The notes below the pieces were generated by a model. It saw only the letters and a program-made list of their open reading frames with translations, ran no database searches and was not told the DNA's origin. Source: an uncultured Bacteroidales bacterium (GTDB lineage Bacteria; Bacteroidota; Bacteroidia; Bacteroidales; Paludibacteraceae). Taken from it: a stretch of 6,243 nt of DNA. The first letter of the stretch is position 1. Every line of letters begins with the position of its first letter. This document shows, one piece after another, positions 1-4,662 of this stretch. The translations under genes were made by a program, and so were the position numbers. Where the stretch lies: assembly GCA_945949375.1 (NCBI GenBank), contig CAMFEN010000065.1:1-6243 (forward strand). The letters are read 5' to 3'.

Positions 1-54
1 GCTGTTTATCAATACATTAATAGCAAGTGCTTATATCGAACTCACGTTAAATAA
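1..54 (+). CDS. possible 3' end of a + strand gene (fragment)
   Basis: Frame 1 is open from the window edge and ends at a TAA at 52-54, giving the 17-residue tail AVYQYINSKCLYRTHVK. Frame 2 is also open, to a TGA at 98-100, but that would run through the left arm of the hairpin at 79-111. Frame 1 is preferred because a stop before a hairpin that can terminate in both directions fits a convergent gene pair with the minus-strand regulator. The fragment is too short to assign a family, and an open stretch this short in AT-rich DNA can arise by chance. Confidence 0.2.
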   Translation, partial: AVYQYINSKCLYRTHVK

Positions 55-78
55 CTCTAACTATGTAAAAGAAAATAA

Positions 79-121
79 CAATCGCAGGCCCATCTACTGA
101 GTCTGCGATTGTTTTGTTATT
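79..121. terminator. bidirectional intrinsic terminator between convergent units
   Basis: A perfect 9-bp stem (CAATCGCAG at 79-87, CTGCGATTG at 103-111) encloses a 15-nt loop. On the + strand it is followed by a T-rich tract (TTTTGTTATT), and on the minus strand by TTATTTTCTTTT, so it could stop transcription from both sides. It lies about 40 nt past the stop codon of the minus-strand regulator, whose 3' end it probably defines. The loop is rather large for a strong terminator. Confidence 0.7.
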
Positions 122-162
122 TGCCTCTGCTTTTTAATCTTTCTTTCCTTGCAAGGTTCTCA

Positions 163-498
163 TCAATACCTCACTTGGGCGTTGAGGCATTTGATCTCCT
201 CATCTTTTTGCGCAACTAAGTTCTTTAGTTCCGCTACCTCTGCGTAAGTAGTGAGGTGCTCATGCTTCTCCTCAGATACAAACATATTTCCTCTACCCAA
301 CATAACCCACTCAAGGCTCAGCTGTGGGTAGAGTTCTATTATTCCATTGATGGTTGATACCGCTACTCCTCGTTTGCCTGATAATTGTGCGCTAAAAGTT
401 GCCAATTCCATGTTCAACTTTGTGCTTAATTCTTTGATGGTGATGTGCTGTGATTTGCGAAAATCAGTCAGTCTTTTTGCTATTTCTTCGGCTTTCAT
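163..498 (-). CDS. XRE-family helix-turn-helix transcriptional regulator, small
   Basis: This 111-residue cytoplasmic protein is a probable DNA-binding repressor-like regulator. Residues about 5-58 have the Cro/C1-type HTH pattern: a first helix (EEIAKRLTDFRKSQ), a turn, a second helix (IKELSTKLN), and a recognition helix around ATFSAQLSGKRG followed by VSTINGIIELYPQL. The following SLEWVMLGRGNMF matches the 'YPxLxxEWLLxGxGxM' signature I know from many Bacteroidota XRE proteins and phage-type repressors. Residues about 84-108 are charged and leucine-spaced (AELKNLVAQKDEEIKCLNAQ), probably a short dimerising coiled coil. There is no C-terminal peptidase domain, so this is not a LexA/CI-like self-cleaving repressor. 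The ATG at 496-498 gives a normal start; no perfect TAnnTTTG promoter is visible upstream, the closest being AAAATTTG about 23 nt before the start. The gene is AT-richer (about 43% GC) than the genes to its right, which suggests accessory origin. Its targets are unknown. Confidence 0.85.
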   Translation of the reverse strand: MKAEEIAKRLTDFRKSQHITIKELSTKLNMELATFSAQLSGKRGVAVSTINGIIELYPQLSLEWVMLGRGNMFVSEEKHEHLTTYAEVAELKNLVAQKDEEIKCLNAQVRY

Positions 499-581
499 AC
501 TATAAAATTGGGCGTATAGGTCAAATTTTAATGGTTCTTTATACGGTCTTTAACGGAGAATAGCAAGAAATAATCCCCCAA

Positions 582-648
582 ATTAAAGCCCATAAAAAGG
601 TTCATTAAAAATAAGATATAGCAGGCGGGGACGCCTGCGTACCCGGAC
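582..648 (+). repeat. dispersed palindromic repeat, copy 1
   Basis: The core at 621-638 is GCAGGCGGGGACGCCTGC, a perfect 7-bp hairpin with loop GGGA (GNRA type), followed by the tail GTACCCGGAC (639-648). The A/T-rich leader at 582-620 (ATTAAAGCCCAT, GGTTCATTAAAAA, AAGATATA) closely matches copy 2 at 2119-2192 read on the other strand, so the repeat unit is about 65-75 bp. The tail is partly duplicated just downstream: GCGTACCCGGAC at 637-648 recurs as GCGTACACCGGAC at 653-665. This copy lies in a divergent gap upstream of the promoter at 754-784, so it is probably outside both flanking transcripts. Mechanism of spread is unknown; no transposase is visible. Confidence 0.85.
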
Positions 649-678
649 GGCGGCGTACACCGGACAGACCCTCTCTCA

Positions 679-705
679 CTCCCCCTTGAAAAAAAGGGGG
701 GGGAG
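679..705. other. C/G-rich intergenic hairpin of unknown role
   Basis: CTCCCCCTT at 679-687 faces an A-run and then eight G's ending in AG (696-705). Seven Watson-Crick pairs plus two G.T pairs can form, with a loop made of G and a run of A's. Neither side is followed by a T tract (AAAAACAG on the + strand side), so it does not read as an intrinsic terminator. It lies between repeat copy 1 and the dehydrogenase promoter. The rest of 499-753 outside copy 1 and this hairpin shows nothing recognisable. Confidence 0.5.
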
Positions 706-753
706 AAAAACAGTCTTATTTGTACGAAAAATTGTTCTAATTATCCTATTTAT

Positions 754-784
754 TTTGCTATTCCATACAAAATGACTACTTTTG
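754..784 (+). promoter_or_regulatory. Bacteroidetes-type promoter for the alcohol dehydrogenase
   Basis: A -33 element TTTG at 754-757 and a -7 element TACTTTTG at 777-784 are separated by 19 nt, matching the TTTG-n(19-21)-TAnnTTTG consensus known for the primary sigma factor of Bacteroides. Transcription would start near 790, giving a leader of about 120 nt before the ATG at 911. Almost all of that leader is taken up by the heptad inverted repeat at 798-902. Confidence 0.75.
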
Positions 785-797
785 CAAAGAACTTTGA

Positions 798-902
798 GGA
801 TGAAAGATAAAGGATGAAGGATGAAAGACTGATTACCTTCGTCTGTGAGTTTCAGAGTTGATGCTATTTAGTCTTTCATCCTGTGTCCTTAATCCTTAAT
901 CC
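798..902. repeat. inverted array of 7-bp units forming a long leader hairpin
   Basis: The left arm (798-830) is made of consecutive 7-nt units of the GGATGAA type, degenerate in places (for example AGATAAA). The right arm (870-902) is the same kind of array on the opposite strand, with units GGATGAA, GGACACA and GGATTAA twice when read in reverse complement. The two 33-nt arms match at 27 of 33 positions; the 12 bp nearest the loop (819-830 with 870-881) are perfect. The loop is 39 nt (831-869). The hairpin begins about 8 nt after the expected transcription start and ends 8 nt before the start codon, leaving only an A-rich AAAAAAAT stretch unpaired at the ribosome site. Confidence 0.8.
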
Positions 903-910
903 AAAAAAAT

Positions 911-2110
911 ATGATTCGAGATTTCAGTTATCAGAATCCTACGCGGATTCATTTTGGCAAATCGGCGATGGAGAAGTTGCCGATGGAGTTGTCGCAGTAC
1001 GGCGAGCGCGTGCTGCTGGTGTATGGCAAGTCGTCTATCAAGCGTATCCCCTGCGGCGCAGAGGGACAGAGCCTGTACGACCATGTGTTGCAGGTGCTTC
1101 GTGCAGCGGGCAAGCAGGTGGTGGAACTGGGTGGCGTGAGTGCCAACCCGCGCTACAGCGAGTTGTTGGAAGGTGCACGCTTGGCGCGTGAGAACCGTGT
1201 GGACTTGATTCTGGCGGTCGGCGGCGGCTCTGTGATAGACTGCGCGAAAGGTATCTCCTGCGCGGCGTACGCTGAGGGCGATGTGTGGGAGCGCTACTAT
1301 GTGCGGCAGGAGAAGGTGAACAACCCGATTATCCCCGTAGGTAGTATCCTAACCATGGCAGGCACAGGCAGCGAGATGAACTCCGGCTCGGTCATCACCA
1401 ATGAGGCGCAGCGGCTGAAGATTGGGCGCGTTTATCCGCTCGCGCAGGTAGCACCCCGCTTTTCCATCCTGAATCCCGAGTTCACCTACACCGTGCCGAT
1501 ATACCAGATGGTAAGCGGCATTGCGGACATCTTCTCGCACCTGATGGAGCAGTATTTCTCCGATGAGGACGACTGCACCACCGACTACCTGATAGAGGGC
1601 GTTATGCGCTCGCTCATCTCCGCCTCGCGCAAGGCGATACAGAACCCGCATGACTACGAAGCACGAAGCAACATCATGTGGTGCGCCACGGTGGCACTCA
1701 ATAAGTTGCTTTCGCTCAGCAAGACAGAGGACTGGGAGGTGCATATGATTGAGCACCAGTTAGGCGCCTACACCGACTGCGCCCACGGCATCGGACTGGC
1801 GATTATCTCGCCCGCTTATTATCGGCATATCTACCGCTACGGTCTGCCGCGCTTTGTCCGCTTTGCTCAACAGGTGTGGGGTGTAGAAGAGAGCAAAGAG
1901 CAAGGAGCCAAGAACCAAGAGCAGATGGCGCTGGCAGGAATAGACTGTTTGGAGGCGTTCTTCCGCGAGTTGGGCATTCCCTCTACCCTACGCGAGGTAG
2001 GTGCCACAGAGGAGATGCTGCCGCAAATAGCACACTCTACCACCCTCGGCGGCGGCTACAAAACCCTCACCGCCGACGATGTAGAGACCATCCTCCGCGC
2101 TTGCTACTAA
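911..2110 (+). CDS. group III iron-dependent alcohol dehydrogenase (YqhD/BdhA-like)
   Basis: This 399-residue cytosolic oxidoreductase probably interconverts aldehydes and alcohols with NAD(P)H and one bound metal ion. The N-terminus (FSYQNPTRIHFGKSAMEKL) is typical of the family and fixes the ATG at 911. The nucleotide-binding loop GGGSVIDCAKG is at residues 104-114. All four expected metal ligands are present: D206 and H210 (GIADIFSHLME), H278 and H292 (HMIEHQLGAYTDCAHG), with the conserved H282 between them; the spacings of 4 and 14 residues equal those in E. coli YqhD and FucO. Length is normal. Closest resemblance is to NADPH-dependent butanol dehydrogenase/YqhD proteins, but the physiological substrate cannot be read from sequence; a role in disposing of reducing equivalents or toxic aldehydes is inference. 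The gene has its own promoter, a structured leader and a probable terminator. An unusual stretch EESKEQGAKNQEQ (residues 326-338) is encoded by a 7-bp repeat array. Confidence 0.95.
   Translation: MIRDFSYQNPTRIHFGKSAMEKLPMELSQYGERVLLVYGKSSIKRIPCGAEGQSLYDHVLQVLRAAGKQVVELGGVSANPRYSELLEGARLARENRVDLILAVGGGSVIDCAKGISCAAYAEGDVWERYYVRQEKVNNPIIPVGSILTMAGTGSEMNSGSVITNEAQRLKIGRVYPLAQVAPRFSILNPEFTYTVPIYQMVSGIADIFSHLMEQYFSDEDDCTTDYLIEGVMRSLISASRKAIQNPHDYEARSNIMWCATVALNKLLSLSKTEDWEVHMIEHQLGAYTDCAHGIGLAIISPAYYRHIYRYGLPRFVRFAQQVWGVEESKEQGAKNQEQMALAGIDCLEAFFRELGIPSTLREVGATEEMLPQIAHSTTLGGGYKTLTADDVETILRACY
1890..1924 (+). repeat. in-gene degenerate 7-bp tandem array (AGAGCAA type)
   Basis: Five consecutive 7-nt units, the first two identical (AGAGCAA at 1890-1896 and 1897-1903) and the others variants such as GGAGCCA and AGAACCA, lie inside the dehydrogenase gene. 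They encode a Glu/Gln/Lys-rich surface-like segment between the conserved FAQQVWGV and the ALAGIDCLEAFFRELGIP block. From memory of the family this loop is usually a few residues shorter. Gain or loss of one unit would shift the reading frame. Confidence 0.65.
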
Positions 2111-2118
2111 CCTCCCAT

Positions 2119-2192
2119 TGTCCGAACGTACAGGCGTCCCCGCCTGCTATATCTTCTTTTTTAATGAACCCTTAATGGGCTTTAATGGAGGC
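2119..2192 (-). repeat. dispersed palindromic repeat, copy 2 (inverted)
   Basis: Read on the minus strand, this has the full element: leader GCCTCCATTAAAG, two more CATTAA-type units, then AAGATATA, the hairpin core (2130-2147; GGGA loop, with the outermost pair changed to G.T) and a tail ending CGGACA (2119-2124). The tail differs from the other copies (TACGTTCGGAC instead of GTACCCGGAC). The leader has CATTAA-like words about 10-11 bp apart, seen on the + strand as TTAATG at 2161, 2172 and 2182. Confidence 0.85.
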
Positions 2193-2195
2193 GAA

Positions 2196-2223
2196 GCAGG
2201 CGGGGACGCCTGCGTACCCGGAC
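2196..2223 (+). repeat. dispersed palindromic repeat, copy 3 (core only)
   Basis: The 28-nt core plus tail is identical to copies 1 and 4: hairpin GCAGGCGGGGACGCCTGC at 2196-2213, then GTACCCGGAC at 2214-2223. It lacks its own A/T-rich leader in the same orientation, because it abuts the leader of inverted copy 2, three nt away. It may be a truncated copy, or half of a head-to-head pair comparable in layout to bacterial BIMEs. Confidence 0.85.
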
Positions 2224-2260
2224 ATTTTTTTTCGGGGAGTCACAAAAAGGGAGACTTTTA

Positions 2261-2292
2261 TTTGCATATTTCAACAAAAAGTCGTAACTTTG
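2261..2292 (+). promoter_or_regulatory. Bacteroidetes-type promoter for PBP1A
   Basis: TTTG at 2261-2264 and TAACTTTG at 2285-2292 are 20 nt apart, a full match to the Bacteroides-type consensus. The start of transcription would be about 2299, leaving a leader of fewer than 20 nt before the ATG at 2317. It lies downstream of the terminator-like repeat pair, so PBP1A should be transcribed independently of the dehydrogenase. Confidence 0.8.
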
Positions 2293-2316
2293 TGCCCGAA
2301 ATATACATGACATACT

Positions 2317-4569
2317 ATGAAGACATTTTTGAAATGGTTTTGGGGATTGTTCGTTGCCGGTGTGGTGGTTGTGGTGGCGGTCTTTTGGATGATTACGAAA
2401 GGTTGGTTAGGCTACTTGCCACCTTTGGAGGAGTTGCAGAACCCGAAGAATAAGTATGCGAGCGAGGTGTTCTCTGCGGATATGCAGTCGCTGGGTCGGT
2501 ACTACCGTCAGGCGAACCGCGTGGGTGTGCAGTATAGCGACCTTTCGCCGGAGTTGGTGGAGGCGCTGATAGCGACCGAGGACGCGCGATTCTACAACCA
2601 TACGGGTGTGGACTTCAAGGCGTTCATGCGCGCGGTGCTGAAGTTGGGGCGCGCGGGTGGCGGCAGCACGCTGACGCAGCAGTTGGCAAAGCAGATATGG
2701 TCGCCGCGGGCAAATAACATCTTCGAGCGTGCTATGCAGAAGCCGATAGAATGGGTGATAGCAACGAAGTTGGAGCGGCTGTATTCGAAAGACGAAATAC
2801 TGCTGATGTACCTGAATCAGTTCGATTTCTTGTACAACGCCGTGGGCATCAAGTCGGCGGCGCAGGTGTATTTCTCTACCACTCCGGCAGACTTGAAGGT
2901 GGAGGAGAGCGCGATGCTGGTGGGTATGTGTAAGAACCCGTCGCTGTACAACCCCATTCGTCGTCCTCAGAATGCGCTCGATCGGCGAAACACCGTGCTG
3001 AGCCAGATGGAGAAATACGGCTACTTGACCGAAGCAGAGCGCGACTCGCTGCAGGCGTTGCCCATCGAGTTGCACTACAGCAGCGTAGATCATAAGCAGG
3101 GCGCGGCGCCGTATTTCCGCGAGTACCTGCGTAATGTGCTGACGGCGAAGGAGCCGAAAGAGAGCCATTACTCGGAGTGGAACAAGCAGCAGTACAAGAT
3201 AGACAAATACCAATGGGACAACAACCCGCTGTACGGCTTTTGCAACAAGAACACCAAGCCCGACGGGTCGCACTATGACCTTTATCAAGATGGCTTACGC
3301 ATCTACACCACTATCGATTCGCGCATGCAGCGGTATGCCGAGGAGGTGGTGGACGAGCATATGCAGAGCCTGCAGAAGAGTTTCTTCCGCGAGTGCAAAC
3401 GCAAACGTAATGCACCTTTCTCTATCTCTATCTCGCAAGAGGAGATAGACGGCATCATGACGCGCTCGATGCGGCAGACTGACCGCTACCGCGGCATGAA
3501 GAAAGCCGGCAAGACAGAGGAAGAGATACGCGCGGCATTCAACACGCCGGTGGAGATGCAGGTGTTCACGTACGAGGGTAACGGACTGATAGACACGGTG
3601 ATGAGCCCGATGGATTCTATCCGCTGGCTGAAGACCTACCTGCGGTGCGGCTTCCTGTCGATGGACCCGCTGAACGGGCATGTGAAAGCCTACGTAGGAG
3701 GACCGGACTTCGCCCATTTCCAATACGACATGGCGACGATGGGCAGACGGCAGGTGGGTTCGACGGTGAAGCCCTACCTCTACACGCTGGCGATGGACGA
3801 GGGGATGTCGCCCTGCGACAAGGTGGTGAACGACTCCATCACGCTCTACGATGCCAACGGGCGTCCTTGGACACCGCGCGACACACATGCGAAGAACCAA
3901 GGAGACACAGTAACGCTGGCGTGGGGGCTGCGCTATTCATCGAACTGGATTACCGCCTACCTGATGTCGATGTTCACGCCCGAGCAGTTGGTGAGGATGA
4001 TGCAGTCGTTTGGTATTCAAGGGCAGTTAGACCCCGTTATCAGCCTCTGCCTCGGTCCTTGCGAAGTGAGCGTGCAGGAGATGGTGGATGCCTACACCAC
4101 CTTTGTGAACAAAGGTATCCGCACGGAGCCGCTCTATGTAACGCGCATAGAGGACAACAACGGCAATGTGTTGGCACGCTTCACCCCTAAGACGCATGAG
4201 ATCATCAGTGAGACGACCTCGTATAAGATGATACAGATGCTGCAAGATGTGGTGGACAGAGGCACGGGTGTGCGCGTGCGCTACAAGTACGGTATCAAAG
4301 CTCCGATGGGCGGCAAGACGGGTACAACGAACAATAACTCCGACGGCTGGTTTATGGGCTTCACACCATCGTTGGTAAGCGGTGTCTGGGTAGGCGGCGA
4401 AGACCGTGCGATACACTTCGACAACCTCGCGGAGGGACAAGGCGCGTCGATGGCGCTGCCTATCTATGCTCTATACATGCAGCGCGTCTATCGCGACACG
4501 ACGCTGGGCTACAGCGAGGAGGAGCAGTTTGATATCCCAGAATGGTACGAGCGGATAAAGTGCGAGTAA
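2317..4569 (+). CDS. mrcA: class A penicillin-binding protein PBP1A (glycosyltransferase/transpeptidase)
   Basis: This 750-residue bifunctional peptidoglycan synthase polymerises lipid II into glycan strands and cross-links the stem peptides on the outer face of the inner membrane. A single N-terminal anchor spans residues about 10-27, followed by the extracytoplasmic part. The GT51 domain (about 55-235) contains EALIATEDARFYNHTGVD with catalytic E88, GGGSTLTQQLAKQIW, and a second acidic residue E145, 57 residues after E88 as in E. coli PBP1B; YLNQ and the NAVGIKSAAQVYF segment follow. The transpeptidase domain (about 440-695) has all three active-site motifs: S482-T-V-K485, S541-S-N543 and K667-T-G-T-T. 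Residues about 355-440 form a charged insert at the front of the transpeptidase part that I recognise from Bacteroidales PBP1A proteins. Start: first ATG after the promoter, giving a normal short cytoplasmic tail. The protein is complete, with no missing catalytic residue. The symbol is by family resemblance (ponA is an equivalent name); the TPR gene downstream may share its transcript. Confidence 0.96.
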   Translation: MKTFLKWFWGLFVAGVVVVVAVFWMITKGWLGYLPPLEELQNPKNKYASEVFSADMQSLGRYYRQANRVGVQYSDLSPELVEALIATEDARFYNHTGVDFKAFMRAVLKLGRAGGGSTLTQQLAKQIWSPRANNIFERAMQKPIEWVIATKLERLYSKDEILLMYLNQFDFLYNAVGIKSAAQVYFSTTPADLKVEESAMLVGMCKNPSLYNPIRRPQNALDRRNTVLSQMEKYGYLTEAERDSLQALPIELHYSSVDHKQGAAPYFREYLRNVLTAKEPKESHYSEWNKQQYKIDKYQWDNNPLYGFCNKNTKPDGSHYDLYQDGLRIYTTIDSRMQRYAEEVVDEHMQSLQKSFFRECKRKRNAPFSISISQEEIDGIMTRSMRQTDRYRGMKKAGKTEEEIRAAFNTPVEMQVFTYEGNGLIDTVMSPMDSIRWLKTYLRCGFLSMDPLNGHVKAYVGGPDFAHFQYDMATMGRRQVGSTVKPYLYTLAMDEGMSPCDKVVNDSITLYDANGRPWTPRDTHAKNQGDTVTLAWGLRYSSNWITAYLMSMFTPEQLVRMMQSFGIQGQLDPVISLCLGPCEVSVQEMVDAYTTFVNKGIRTEPLYVTRIEDNNGNVLARFTPKTHEIISETTSYKMIQMLQDVVDRGTGVRVRYKYGIKAPMGGKTGTTNNNSDGWFMGFTPSLVSGVWVGGEDRAIHFDNLAEGQGASMALPIYALYMQRVYRDTTLGYSEEEQFDIPEWYERIKCE

Positions 4570-4608
4570 ATATCTCCGCTAATTGCCGTTAATTATTCGT
4601 TCATTTTA

Positions 4609-4661
4609 GCCTCCATTAAAGGTCATTACTTCAGCAGGCGGGGACGCCTGCGTACCCGGAC
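4609..4661 (+). repeat. dispersed palindromic repeat, copy 4, abutting a start codon
   Basis: The leader GCCTCCATTAAAG (4609-4621) and GTCATTA match copy 2 with about one 10-bp unit and a few other bases missing. The core hairpin is at 4634-4651 and the tail GTACCCGGAC at 4652-4661, all identical to copies 1 and 3. One base later the ATG of the TPR gene begins. The remaining spacer, 4570-4608, is A/T-rich with AATT/CATT words roughly every 10 bp and no recognisable promoter. Confidence 0.85.
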
Positions 4662-4662
4662 A

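Larger units (their letters stand above)
2119..2232 (+). terminator. probable terminator of the dehydrogenase, built from two repeat copies
   Basis: Copies 2 and 3 face each other and can pair: 17 nt at 2131-2147 are perfectly complementary to 2196-2212, and TGTCCG (2119-2124) pairs with CGGACA (2219-2224), with a mismatched stretch between. Eight T's (2225-2232) follow directly. This starts 8 nt after the dehydrogenase stop and ends before the PBP1A promoter, where a terminator is expected. Each copy could instead fold into its own small hairpin; termination could also rest on copy 3 alone, whose hairpin ends 11 nt before the T's. Confidence 0.55.

Noticed and set aside
515..535. Promoter for the XRE regulator on the minus strand
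   Set aside because: The best -7 candidate, AAAATTTG, misses the first conserved base and no TTTG lies 19-21 nt upstream, so it is not listed as a feature.
679..705. C/G hairpin as an intrinsic terminator
   Set aside because: No T tract follows on either strand, and no gene ends next to it.
790..910. Riboswitch in the dehydrogenase leader
   Set aside because: The leader is explained by heptad repeats; I recognise no conserved aptamer core.
883..1191. 102-codon + strand frame overlapping the dehydrogenase start
   Set aside because: It is out of frame with the dehydrogenase, whose own N-terminus at 911 matches its family; the frame starts inside the leader hairpin.
2118..2453. 111-codon + strand frame running across the repeat pair into PBP1A
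   Set aside because: It reads through the repeats and the PBP1A promoter and then overlaps PBP1A in another frame; no family resemblance.
2407..3288. 293-codon open frame on the minus strand inside PBP1A
   Set aside because: It lies fully antisense to a gene with all PBP1A motifs, and its translation is rich in Arg, His, Leu and Val without domain-like order, as expected for the antisense of GC-rich coding DNA. The same applies to 3295-3900, 4027-4440 and 5509-6144 on the minus strand.
621..4661. Repeats as a CRISPR array
   Set aside because: The copies are kilobases apart, in both orientations, with genes between them and no regular spacers or cas genes.
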